Position numbers and translations under genes: made by a program
The notes under the pieces: model-generated
What the model saw: only the letters and a program-made list of their open reading frames with translations
Told to the model about the DNA's origin: nothing
The model's database searches: none
Shown here: positions 44,578-52,689 of the stretch, piece by piece
Position numbering within the stretch: position 1 is the stretch's first letter
How the letters are laid out: the number at the start of each line of letters is the position of its first letter
From: Promicromonospora thailandica
GTDB taxonomy: Bacteria > Actinomycetota > Actinomycetes > Actinomycetales > Cellulomonadaceae
DNA: 64,000 nucleotides
Direction of reading: 5' to 3'
Assembly (NCBI RefSeq): GCF_024171955.1
Contig: NZ_JAMTCS010000014.1
Location: 148,038 to 212,037, forward strand

Positions 44578-45759
44578 ATGAGGTTCACCAGACTTGCCGC
44601 CCCGGTCGTCGCACTGGCCTGTGCGCTGGGGGCGGCCGCCCCCGCCGGCGCGCAGGACCAGAGCGCCCCTGCGGCCGCCCAGCGCACGCAGGTACAGCGG
44701 GCGCTCGCGTCGTACGACGCGATGCAGGAGTACATGGCCGCCGACGACGGCACAGGCCTCTACCGTGAGCGGTATCCCAGCGGTGCCGACGACCGCACCT
44801 ACTCGTTCGAGTGGCCGCACTCCCAGGCGCACGTCGCGACCCTCGACCTCACCGGTCTGCCGGGCGCCCTGGGCCGGTCGTTCAGGGACGACCTCGCCGA
44901 CGTCGCCCGCGGCCAGGAGCACTTCTGGAACGCCGACGGCGGCACCACCGGGCTGCCCGGCTACGACTCCTACCCCCGCGCCCCGTACGGCGGCGGCGGC
45001 GACATGTTCTACGACGACAACGAGTGGGTCGCGCTCGCCAAGGTGCAGCAGTACCTGGCCACCGGCGACGAGGCGGCGCTCGACCGGGCCGAGGAGATCT
45101 TCGAGCTCGTGGTCTCCGGGTGGGACACCGACCCGTCGCACCCGGCGCCCGGCGGGGTGTTCTGGACGCAGGCCACCTGGAGCACGGACCGCAACACCGT
45201 GTCCACGATGCCCGGCGCGCAGCTCGCCACCCGCCTCTACATGATCACGGGGGAGCGGGACTACCTCGACTGGGCGCAGCGGATGGTGGCGTGGACCGAC
45301 GAGCACCTGCTCGCGCCCAACGGCCTCTACTGGGACAACATCAAGCTGGACGGGTCCATCGACCGTACGCAGTGGTCGTACAACCAGGGCGTGCCGCTGG
45401 GCACCTACACGCTGCTGTACGAGGCGACCGGCGACACGCGGTACCTGCAGAAGGCGAAGGCGATCGCGGCGGCGTCCTACCGCTTCTACGTCACCGAGGG
45501 GCGGCTCGCGGGCCAGCCGATGTTCTTCAACTCCATCTGGTTCAAGAACCTCCTGCTGCTGGAGTCCGTGACCGGCGGCACGCAGTACCGGAACGCGATG
45601 GCGGACTACGCCGACGACCAGTGGCGCCCCCAGCGGGAGCGCTCGACGGGGCTGTTCAACGCCGGCGACGAGCACACCGAGCTGCTGGAGCAGGCCGCGA
45701 TGGTGCAGATCTACGCCACCCTGGCCTGGCCGCGCGGACAGGCGTCCATCCTGTACTGA
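44578..45759 (+). CDS. secreted GH76 alpha-1,6-mannanase-like glycoside hydrolase
   Basis: 393 residues with a signal peptide (RFTRLAAPVVALACALGAAAPAGA, cleavage after AGA). The catalytic Asp pair of GH76 is D146-D147 in MFYDDNEW; aromatic residues around W150, W174-like VFWTQATWS and YWDNIKLDG fit the (alpha/alpha)6 barrel. Cleaves alpha-1,6-mannan, such as fungal cell wall mannan, outside the cell. Ends at a strong terminator shared with a convergent MerR gene. Confidence 0.9.
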   Translation: MRFTRLAAPVVALACALGAAAPAGAQDQSAPAAAQRTQVQRALASYDAMQEYMAADDGTGLYRERYPSGADDRTYSFEWPHSQAHVATLDLTGLPGALGRSFRDDLADVARGQEHFWNADGGTTGLPGYDSYPRAPYGGGGDMFYDDNEWVALAKVQQYLATGDEAALDRAEEIFELVVSGWDTDPSHPAPGGVFWTQATWSTDRNTVSTMPGAQLATRLYMITGERDYLDWAQRMVAWTDEHLLAPNGLYWDNIKLDGSIDRTQWSYNQGVPLGTYTLLYEATGDTRYLQKAKAIAAASYRFYVTEGRLAGQPMFFNSIWFKNLLLLESVTGGTQYRNAMADYADDQWRPQRERSTGLFNAGDEHTELLEQAAMVQIYATLAWPRGQASILY

Positions 45760-45793
45760 GATCGGCGGCACACGCCGTCGAGACCCACGAGGA

Positions 45794-45825
45794 CGCCCCT
45801 CACCCGTGGTCACGGGTGAGGGGCG
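45794..45825. terminator. 15-bp perfect hairpin between gh76 and merR
   Basis: Arms 45794-45808 and 45811-45825 (CGCCCCTCACCCGTG and complement) pair perfectly around a 2-nt centre. The stem core CGCCCCTCACC is shared with the tRNA-Pro terminator at 16761, suggesting a recurring terminator type in this genome. Confidence 0.7.
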
Positions 45826-45861
45826 ATCGCTCGGGCCGACGGCGTGTCACTGACGCGCCCG

Positions 45862-46614
45862 CTACCCGGCCGAGGCCGCCGCCGCGTCGCGCACGGCTGG
45901 GTTGAGCGACAGAGCCGCAGCCCGCCGCAGCACGTCCTGCTGCGCGGCGTTGTACACCACGCGCATCGCCTCGGCCATCGCGGCGGCGGTCACCTCGGGG
46001 CTGTGGCGCAGGTACCGGCTCTCCCGGGCGTCGATCCAGGGGTACCTCGCGCGAGCCTCCGCGATCGTCCGCGCGTACGGTCCGACGACGCGCTCTCGCG
46101 TCGCTTCGTCGGCATCCGGCGGGAGGGACTCGAACGCCGCCGTCGCGGGGTCGACCTCGGCCTCGAACATCTCGCGGATGTCCGCCATCACCTCGGGCTG
46201 GTAGAGATGCGCGTAGATGAGGGTCAGCGAGCGCTGGGTGGGCGACAAGCGTGCGGCGATGTCCGTGAAGCCGGGCGCCACGGCACCGGCCGAGCGGTGC
46301 TCCAGCATCCGGGCGATCTCGCCGCGCACGCGCAGGCTGCGGTTGATGGTCTCGACAAGCTCGGCGTCGAGCGCCTCCAGCGCCTGACGCCAGCCGTCCG
46401 CCCCGGACTCCAGGCGCTCGATCTCCGCGACCGGCACGCCGAGGTCGCGCAGCCGCCGGATCTGGAGCAGCCGGACCAGGTGGTCGACGCCGTACTGCTT
46501 GTACCCGTTGCGCAGGCGTCGCGGCTCCTCGAGCAGACCGCTGCGGTGGTAGTGCCGGATGGCGTTGACGGTCGTGCCGGCCAGGCCGGCCAGCTCGCGG
46601 GTGCTCCACGCCAT
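45862..46614 (-). CDS. MerR-family regulator
   Basis: 250 residues. HTH WSTRELAGLAGTTVNAIRHYHRSGLLEEPRRLRNGYKQYGVDHLVRL; long C-terminal domain with helices (TRERVVGPYARTIAEARARYPWID) seen in the drug- or lipid-sensing MerR group. ATG 46614. Convergent with GH76. Related in layout to the MerR at 43084. Confidence 0.85.
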   Translation of the reverse strand: MAWSTRELAGLAGTTVNAIRHYHRSGLLEEPRRLRNGYKQYGVDHLVRLLQIRRLRDLGVPVAEIERLESGADGWRQALEALDAELVETINRSLRVRGEIARMLEHRSAGAVAPGFTDIAARLSPTQRSLTLIYAHLYQPEVMADIREMFEAEVDPATAAFESLPPDADEATRERVVGPYARTIAEARARYPWIDARESRYLRHSPEVTAAAMAEAMRVVYNAAQQDVLRRAAALSLNPAVRDAAAASAG

Positions 46615-46711
46615 GTGCTCTCTCTTCTCGCTCAGATCGTCGGGGACCGCGACGCGGCGCCGGCGCCAGTGAACCACCGTGCGGCCGGTCCGGCCTCTCC
46701 GGGCGAGGAGG

Positions 46712-47062
46712 TCAGCGCCGCCCGGCGCACGCGATGCAGGTCCGAGCGGTGGGCCGGGCCAGCAGTCGCTCGGGGGCGACCGGCTGCCCGCAGCGCTCGC
46801 AGGAGCCGTACGTGCCGGCGGCGATCCGCGCGAGCGCCGCGTCGACGTCGGCCAGGTGGTCCGTGGCCGCGGAGAGCAGCGTGCTCGCCTGGGAGCGTTC
46901 GAAGGCGATCGTCGACCCCTCGGGGTCGTGCTCGTCGTCCGCCGTGCTGAGCTGTGACGCCTCCACCATCGAGGCGATGTTGCCCGAGAGGGAGGAGATC
47001 AGGTCGGACGTGCGGTCGCGATCCGCGACCAGCAGCGCGCGGATCTCGGTGATCGGGGCCAA
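46712..47062 (-). CDS. TraR/DksA-family zinc-finger protein
   Basis: 116 residues. N-terminal coiled coil (about 1-75) and C-terminal C4 zinc finger (CERCGQP...CIAC). Start is TTG 47062, with GAGGAGGTG at proper distance; no ATG or GTG in frame fits. In E. coli DksA modulates RNA polymerase with ppGpp, but the actinobacterial short forms are uncharacterised; the coiled-coil tip DxxDxA is not evident. Confidence 0.82.
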   Translation of the reverse strand: MAPITEIRALLVADRDRTSDLISSLSGNIASMVEASQLSTADDEHDPEGSTIAFERSQASTLLSAATDHLADVDAALARIAAGTYGSCERCGQPVAPERLLARPTARTCIACAGRR

Positions 47063-47105
47063 CGGCCACCTCCTCGAACGTCGCGGACCCGTCCCTCCTC
47101 GCAGG

Positions 47106-48359
47106 CTACCGGGGCGGCCCGCTGTCGGCGGTGGCGGGCCGGTGCCGTCGCGCCGCCCAGGCGCTGGTCGGCGCCGCCGCGACGGTGAAGACCAGGGCGA
47201 GTGCGGCGACGCCGAGGAGCGCACCGCGCAGGTCGCTGCTCTCTGCCAGCAGGCCCACGTAGGCCGGGCCGAGCAGGAAGCCCAGGTACGCGGTGGTGGC
47301 GACCTCAGAGGTGGCACGTCCGTGCTGCGCGGGGTCGGTGCGGCGCAGGCTCCGGCTGAGCAGGGTGGGGAACAGCGTCGCGGTGCCCAGCGCGGCCAGC
47401 ACGAGCCCGACCAGGGCCACGGTGACCGAGGGGGCGGTGGCCAGCACCGCGGTGCCCGCGGCGGCGAGGGCACCTCCGCCGAGCAGCATCGTGGTGGGAT
47501 GGCTTCGGGAGAGCGGTGCCAGGCTCAGCCGGGCCAGCGCGGCGGTGGCGGCGAAGGTCGCCGGTGCCGCGGCGGCCAGCGGGGGCGGGGCGGTGAAGAC
47601 GTCGGTGAGCAGCACCGCGCCCCAGCTCTGGTGGGCGTTCTCGATCGCGTAGGCCAGGGCCGCCACCAGTCCCACGACGAACAAGGGCGACGTGGGGCCG
47701 ATGCGGCGCAGCAGGTCCGGGAGCCCGCGGGGGCGGGGCGCGGCCGCGCCGTCCGGGACAGCCGGGAGCCGAAGCGCCGTGCTGGTGCGCCAGGCTGTGG
47801 TGGCCAGGGCGAGCATGACCGCGGCGACCACGGCGAACGCGAGCAGCAGCGACAGCCCCGTGCCCAGCAGTGCCCCGGTCGACAGGCTGGCGACCACCAC
47901 GCCCACGGAGAACAGGCCGTGGGACCGGGTGAGCAGCGGCTTGGCCGTGGCATGCTCCGCACGCCCGGCCAGGGTGTTGATGGCGACGTCCGCGGCACCG
48001 GAGGCGGCGCCGACCACGAGCATCCCGACGATGAGCGGCACCACGCCGCGGGCGCCGGCGGTGATCAGCAGGCCGGCACCGGCCAGCGCCGCCAGCAGCC
48101 ATGCCGCCACGCGGAGCCCGTAGCGGTCCACCGCCCGTCCGGTGAAGGCCATCGACGGGAGCGCCCCGAAGCCGACGAAGAGCAGGGCCGTGCCCAGCTC
48201 GCCCTCGCTGACCCCCGCCTGGGTGCGCAGGGCGGGCAGCGCCGCTCCCCAGGCGCCCCAGAAGATGCCGAACGCGGCGAACGCCGCGTAGGGCGCGCAG
48301 GTGGCGCGGCCGTCGGGAAGCGAGGGCCGCGGCTCGGCGGCGACCGGTTCACGCGTCAT
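47106..48359 (-). CDS. MFS transporter (sugar/drug, FucP/YbjJ-like)
   Basis: 417 residues, 12 membrane segments. FWGAWGAALPALRTQAGVSEGELGTALLFVGFGALPSM is the helix 1-2 signature of the YbjJ-like MFS group. Divergent from a LacI regulator with only 26 bp between start codons, which contain an operator. Likely a LacI-repressed carrier; substrate unknown. Confidence 0.85.
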   Translation of the reverse strand: MTREPVAAEPRPSLPDGRATCAPYAAFAAFGIFWGAWGAALPALRTQAGVSEGELGTALLFVGFGALPSMAFTGRAVDRYGLRVAAWLLAALAGAGLLITAGARGVVPLIVGMLVVGAASGAADVAINTLAGRAEHATAKPLLTRSHGLFSVGVVVASLSTGALLGTGLSLLLAFAVVAAVMLALATTAWRTSTALRLPAVPDGAAAPRPRGLPDLLRRIGPTSPLFVVGLVAALAYAIENAHQSWGAVLLTDVFTAPPPLAAAAPATFAATAALARLSLAPLSRSHPTTMLLGGGALAAAGTAVLATAPSVTVALVGLVLAALGTATLFPTLLSRSLRRTDPAQHGRATSEVATTAYLGFLLGPAYVGLLAESSDLRGALLGVAALALVFTVAAAPTSAWAARRHRPATADSGPPR

Positions 48360-48361
48360 GG

Positions 48362-48372
48362 ATCGTAACGAT
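48362..48372. promoter_or_regulatory. operator-like palindrome ATCGTAACGAT
   Basis: Palindrome with an odd centre, between the MFS and LacI start codons (48360-48385). It is the only symmetric element in the 26-bp divergent spacer, so it is the probable autoregulatory LacI site overlapping both promoters. Confidence 0.5.
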
Positions 48373-48385
48373 ACACAGATAGGCT

Positions 48386-49444
48386 GTGCTCGTGTCCACA
48401 GCCGCACGACGACGCCCGACCGTCAAAGACGTGGCCGCCCGCGCGGGGGTGGCGCCGATGACGGTCTCCTACAGCTTCAACCGACCCGGACGGGTGGCCG
48501 AGGCCACCCGGAACCGGGTGCTGGAGGCCGCCGCCGAGCTGGGCTACCGCCCCGACAGCACCGCCCGCGCCCTGCGCTCGGGGCGTAGCCGGCAGCTCGG
48601 TGTGGTCGTGGGGGAGCACCTGTCCTACCTCTTCGACGACCCGCAGGCGGCGCAGTTCCTGGCCGGCATCGCCGACGTCTGTGTCAGCGAGGACCTGGGC
48701 ATGGTGCTGATCCCCACGCGTGGGGACGCCCGCGACGTCGACCGCGTGCTGTCGGCGGCGGTGGACGGCTACGTGCTGTGGACCACCGTGGCGGACGACC
48801 CGGTGCTCGATGCCATCGCGAGCAGCGGGCGACCCGCCGCCATCCAGGGCGGCCCGGGCCACCCGGGTCTGGCGGTGGTCGGGCCCGACGACCGCGAGGC
48901 CGCTGCCGCCGTCGCGACGGCCGCGGTGCCCGCCGGAGCGACCCCGGTCGTCATCAGCTTCCCCGTGGACCGGCGCCGCACGAGCGGCGTCCTGCGTGGC
49001 CGCGACCTGCCGCCTGATCTCCTGGACCCGCGAGCCGTCCCGTTCCCCGTCACGGGGGCTCGGCTCGCCGGGTACCGCGACGCGCTGACCGCGGCCGGGC
49101 ACGACTGGGACGACGTGCCTGTCGCCGTGGTGGAGCGCAACCAGCGCGACCGGGGCGAGAGCGCCGCCACGGAGCTGCTCGAGACGGTGACGGGCTCTGG
49201 CCCCGTGGTGGCGCTGGCGATGAGCGACGAGCTGGCGCTCGGCGCCCGCCGGGCGGTGACCCGCACCCGGCGTGCGGTCACGCTCACCGGGTGGGACGGC
49301 TCGCGAGAGGCCGCCACCGCCGGGGTCTGGTCGGTGGCGGCCTCCTTGCGCGAGCAGGGCGGTGCGTGTGCGCGAGCGGCGCTGTCGGGCGAGCCTGCCG
49401 GGCAGGTGCCGTGGAGCGTGGTCGCACCCGAGGGGCTGCCGTAA
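48386..49444 (+). CDS. LacI-family transcriptional regulator
   Basis: 352 residues from GTG (a second GTG is two codons later). HTH PTVKDVAARAGVAPMTVSYSFNRPGRVAEATRNRVLEAAAELGYRPD with the hinge helix ARALRSGRS; periplasmic-binding-protein-like sensor domain after about 70. Most probably represses the divergent MFS gene and itself. Confidence 0.9.
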   Translation: MLVSTAARRRPTVKDVAARAGVAPMTVSYSFNRPGRVAEATRNRVLEAAAELGYRPDSTARALRSGRSRQLGVVVGEHLSYLFDDPQAAQFLAGIADVCVSEDLGMVLIPTRGDARDVDRVLSAAVDGYVLWTTVADDPVLDAIASSGRPAAIQGGPGHPGLAVVGPDDREAAAAVATAAVPAGATPVVISFPVDRRRTSGVLRGRDLPPDLLDPRAVPFPVTGARLAGYRDALTAAGHDWDDVPVAVVERNQRDRGESAATELLETVTGSGPVVALAMSDELALGARRAVTRTRRAVTLTGWDGSREAATAGVWSVAASLREQGGACARAALSGEPAGQVPWSVVAPEGLP

Positions 49445-49483
49445 GGCTCGCATCCGGTACCGCCGTCTGCCAGAGCTCCGCGG

Positions 49484-49549
49484 TCACCGCGGGAAGGTGC
49501 GCAGGATCCGGGTCAGGTCGCGGGGCCGCTCCTCGGCGACCAGTCGCAG
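49484..49549 (-). pseudogene. C-terminal fragment of an epoxide-hydrolase-like gene
   Basis: Reads LRLVAEERPRDLTRILRTFPR and a stop, nearly the same as the end of the intact gene at 52690 (WIAEERPRELTQILRTFLQ). About 20 codons remain. It suggests a duplicated hydrolase was replaced by the amidoligase operon or that DNA rearranged here. Confidence 0.6.
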
Positions 49550-49620
49550 ACCCGACTCCACATCTCGGCCGCGAGAGGCGTCTTCAGGGAGCAAGCACTT
49601 CACCTACCCTGGAGGTCCTC

Positions 49621-50061
49621 GTGACCAGCACCACCCGTCTCTTCCGCTCCACGCCGGTGCGGTTCGCCGCGATCGGCCTCATGTCCGCCGGCCTGTGCGC
49701 CGCGGGCGCCGGCATGGCGTTCGCCAACCCGACCTCGGCCTTCGGCCAGGTCGTCGGCACGGCGGCGCACAGCGCCGGCATCGCGTGGTCCGACCTGCCC
49801 GAGGGGTACACCCAGGCGCAGTACGACGCGTTCTGGGACGCCGGGTTCACCGCCTCGGACCTGACCGCCCTGGAGGACCTCTGGAACCTGGAGACGACCG
49901 AGACCAAGTCACGCGCCGGCCAGGCCATCCTCGACGGCGAGGCGCTCCCGTTCGAGCCCGGCACCTACCCCGACGAGACCAAGGCCGGCGCCGGCCAGGC
50001 ACAGGCCGGAACCGAGAAGGCGCCCGCGACGAACGCCCCCGGCGCGAAGCTCGACGGCTGA
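49621..50061 (+). CDS. exported protein with a 'QYDAFW' repeat domain
   Basis: 146 residues from GTG (GGAGGTCCT upstream). Signal or anchor helix RFAAIGLMSAGLCAAGAGMAFA, then one domain: LPEGYTQAQYDAFWDAGFTASDLTALEDLWNLETTETKSRAGQAILDGEALP. The same unit occurs in 51756-52466. C-terminal tail is Ala/Lys/Gly-rich. First gene of an operon with amidoligase and a sigma factor. Function unknown; it could be a substrate or partner of the amidoligase. Confidence 0.75.
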   Translation: MTSTTRLFRSTPVRFAAIGLMSAGLCAAGAGMAFANPTSAFGQVVGTAAHSAGIAWSDLPEGYTQAQYDAFWDAGFTASDLTALEDLWNLETTETKSRAGQAILDGEALPFEPGTYPDETKAGAGQAQAGTEKAPATNAPGAKLDG

Positions 50062-50065
50062 CCGC

Positions 50066-51169
50066 ATGAACCAGGCACCGTCGACGACCGGTCAGGAGAC
50101 GACCATCAGCACCCTCACGCTGCGCACCGGCTTCGAGATCGAGCTGCTCGCGCCCGCCGGCTCCGACCGGCAGGCGCTCGCGGACGCCCTCGCCAGCCGT
50201 CGCTCCGGCCGGGTGCACCGGTCGTTCCACACCGACAGCGAGCCGTCGACGGTGCCCGGCATCGGGGTGTTCCGGCACCTGTCGCCCGCGTTCGACGTGG
50301 TCGACGGTGCCGGCGCCCCGGTGGCGCGGCTCGTGGACGACATCACCATCGTCTCCGACCTGGCGGGCACCAGCACCCCGCCCGGGCACCGCGGGTGGTA
50401 CCGCGTGCTGTGCGACGAACCGCGCCTGCTCCGGCTGATCGAGCGGTACATCGACCCGGACGCCGCCGCGTCCGCCGTCCTGGACCCCGTCGCCCGCCTG
50501 TTCGGCACCCGGGTCGACGTGGTGCGGAGCGCGGCACGGGTGAACGACACGACGGGTGCCACCGTCGCCGTCGTGATGCCGCTGCCCCCGGGGCGGGAAC
50601 GGCCGTGCGAGGTGATCACGCCGCCGCTCACCGAGGATCACGGCAGGGCGCTCGACGAGCTGCTCGCCCCCGCGCGGGAGCTCGGGTTCACGGTGCCCGC
50701 CGAGGCGGCCGTCCACGTGCACGTGGACGGCGCACCCTTCCGGAGGCCTGCCGCGTTCGCCAACCTCGTGCGGCTGTTCGGGTACTGGCGCGAGCCCCTG
50801 TGGGCGGCGCTGGGCACCAACGAGGCGTGCCGCCGGCTGGCGCCGCTGCCGGCCGAGCTGCTCCGGCTGGTGGAGCGCGACGACTGGTCGTGGCCCGAGC
50901 TGGCCGCGGCGGCGCGCGCCACCGGCCTGACCAAGTACGCCGACGTGAACCTCACCCACCTCGTCGCGGCGCAGCCCTTCCGGGACACGGTCGAGGTGCG
51001 CGTCCTGCCCGGTGCGATCGACGCGGCCGACGTCGTCCGCGGCGCGGCGCTCGTCGAGAGCCTGCTGCTGCGGTGCCTCGACGAGCGCCCGATACCGTGG
51101 CCCGACGACGGTGTGGCGCACGACCCGGTGGGGGCGCTGCTGGCCCTGGCGGCGGGCGCCGTCCGATGA
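50066..51169 (+). CDS. amidoligase family protein (ATP-grasp-like COOH-NH2 ligase)
   Basis: 367 residues. GFEIELL (22-28) holds the E-x-E metal/ATP residues of amidoligases; HVHVDGAPF and VEVRVLPGAI are the later core strands of the GCS/glutamine-synthetase-like fold. Such enzymes join a carboxyl to an amine and are found in peptide-modification and cell-wall-like clusters. Stop overlaps the sigma factor ATG (ATGA). Substrate unknown. Confidence 0.85.
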   Translation: MNQAPSTTGQETTISTLTLRTGFEIELLAPAGSDRQALADALASRRSGRVHRSFHTDSEPSTVPGIGVFRHLSPAFDVVDGAGAPVARLVDDITIVSDLAGTSTPPGHRGWYRVLCDEPRLLRLIERYIDPDAAASAVLDPVARLFGTRVDVVRSAARVNDTTGATVAVVMPLPPGRERPCEVITPPLTEDHGRALDELLAPARELGFTVPAEAAVHVHVDGAPFRRPAAFANLVRLFGYWREPLWAALGTNEACRRLAPLPAELLRLVERDDWSWPELAAAARATGLTKYADVNLTHLVAAQPFRDTVEVRVLPGAIDAADVVRGAALVESLLLRCLDERPIPWPDDGVAHDPVGALLALAAGAVR

Positions 51170-51759
51170 CGACCCGGCTCGCGGCCGTCGGCCCGGACAG
51201 CACGCCCACGCCGCAGGTCACGTCGGCGGCGGCCCGGGACGACGAGCGCCCCGGCCCGCCCGCCTCGCTGGACGCGCTGGTGCGGCGCCACCTGCCGGGG
51301 CTGATCCGGTACGCGACGGTGCTCGTCGGCGACCCGCACACCGCCGCCGACCTGGTCCAGGAGGTGCTGCTGCGCGCGCACCAGCGCTGGGGCCGGATAG
51401 CGTCGACGGACCGTCCGGACCTGTACCTCCGGCGCATGGTCACCAACGAGCACCTGTCGTGGCGCCGTCGCTGGCACGTGCGCACCATCCAGCCGACCTC
51501 GGACGACGTGCTGATCAGGAGGGCCGGGACGGCGGGGGACCACGCGCACCACCACGCGGAGGAGGACGCGATGTGGCAGCTTCTCGCCGGGCTGCCGCCG
51601 CGGCAGCGCGCGGTGCTCGTGCTGCGCTACTACGAGGGGCTGGCCGACGCCGAGGCGGCGACCGTGCTCGGCACCACCCCGGCGACCGTCCGATCCCACG
51701 CCGCGCGCGCCCTGGCCACCCTCCGGCGCGCCGACCTGACCACCCTGGAGACGCGATGA
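51166..51759 (+). CDS. SigE-family (ECF) RNA polymerase sigma factor
   Basis: 197 residues. Region 2 RHLPGLIRYATVLVGDPHTAADLVQEVLLRAHQRW; region 4 LPPRQRAVLVLRYYEGLADAEAATVLGTTPATVRSHAARALATL. N-terminal extension of about 35 residues. Coupled by ATGA to the genes on both sides, so it is expressed with the amidoligase and the downstream membrane protein. Confidence 0.88.
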   Translation: MTTRLAAVGPDSTPTPQVTSAAARDDERPGPPASLDALVRRHLPGLIRYATVLVGDPHTAADLVQEVLLRAHQRWGRIASTDRPDLYLRRMVTNEHLSWRRRWHVRTIQPTSDDVLIRRAGTAGDHAHHHAEEDAMWQLLAGLPPRQRAVLVLRYYEGLADAEAATVLGTTPATVRSHAARALATLRRADLTTLETR

Positions 51760-52466
51760 ACCAGCACCGTCCCACCGGTTCGCCGGTGCCCGGACCCGGG
51801 TCGCAGGACGGCGTCCCGCGCGACGAGCTCGCCGAACGGGTGGCCGCCGCCCTGCGCTCGCGCGAGCCCGATCCCGCCGCCGTGGACGCCGCCGCCCAGC
51901 GGATCGCCGCGCGCGTCGCCGCGGCGGCCGACGACCGTGGCGCGGTCGTGACCCCGTTCGTCCGGCGCGCGGGCCGGGTCGCGGTCACCGGCGTGGTCAC
52001 CTCGACGATCGTCGTGGCGGGCGCGACGGCGGCCGCGGCGGCCAACCCGTACACGGGCTTCGCCGTCGCCGTCGAACACGTGGTGCAGTCGGTCGGCATC
52101 GAGTGGTCGGCGATGCCCGCCGGCCTCACGCGTGAGCAGTACGACGCGTTCTGGACCGCCGGGTACACCGCCGAGGACCAGACGGAGCTCGCGGAGCTCT
52201 GGTCGCTCGACGACATCGCGACCAAGGCCCGTGCGGGTCAGATGATCCTGGACGGCCAGGCGGTCCCGGTGGCGCCCGGCTCGGCCGACGGGTCGGCGGG
52301 CCTGCCGGCCGACCCCGCGCAGGCCGCACGGACGGCCTTCTCGGACGCCGGGTACGAGTTCGACGACGCCGTGGAGCTCGCCGAGCTGTGGCACGTCAGC
52401 GCGGACGAGGCGAAGGCCCGAGCGGGGCGCATGCTGATCGAGGGTGAGCAGCCACCGCTGCCCTGA
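51756..52466 (+). CDS. putative anti-sigma-like membrane protein with two QYDAFW-type repeats
   Basis: 236 residues. Cytosolic N-terminus (about 1-70, acidic helical, ELAERVAAALRSREPDPAAVDAA), one membrane helix (VAVTGVVTSTIVVAGATAAAAA), then an exported part with YDAFWTAGYTAEDQTELAELWSLDDIATKARAGQMILDG and a second, diverged copy (FSDAGYEFDDAVELAELWHVSADEAKARAGRMLIEG). Gene order after an ECF sigma factor and topology fit an anti-sigma factor, but no ZAS motif is seen. Confidence 0.7.
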   Translation: MNQHRPTGSPVPGPGSQDGVPRDELAERVAAALRSREPDPAAVDAAAQRIAARVAAAADDRGAVVTPFVRRAGRVAVTGVVTSTIVVAGATAAAAANPYTGFAVAVEHVVQSVGIEWSAMPAGLTREQYDAFWTAGYTAEDQTELAELWSLDDIATKARAGQMILDGQAVPVAPGSADGSAGLPADPAQAARTAFSDAGYEFDDAVELAELWHVSADEAKARAGRMLIEGEQPPLP

Positions 52467-52598
52467 GGCCGCGCCTCCGAGAGAGATCTGGGTACCGGGC
52501 CCTGTACGAGCCCGTCCTGGCGGCCGTCCGCAGGCTGGCCCACCAGAACCTCGCCGTCGGGGTCTGAGCGAACGGAGTCCGAGCGAGCGGGTACGCCG

Positions 52599-52634
52599 GA
52601 GGCCCGGGCCGCAGGTCTCTGCGGTCCGGGCCTC
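52599..52634. terminator. 16-bp hairpin after the amidoligase operon
   Basis: Arms GAGGCCCGGGCCGCAG (52599-52614) and CTGCGGTCCGGGCCTC (52619-52634), one G-T mismatch, 4-nt loop; between convergent genes. Confidence 0.65.
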
Positions 52635-52689
52635 GTGTCGTGCGGTGCGTCCTGTGGCGCGTCGTGCCGGTGCGCCCAGGACGCGGTGG

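Noticed and set aside
52467..52570. Short plus-strand frame reading YRALYEPVLAAVRRLAHQNLAV then stop
   Set aside because: No start codon and no recognised family; may be the tail of a lost gene, not enough to annotate.
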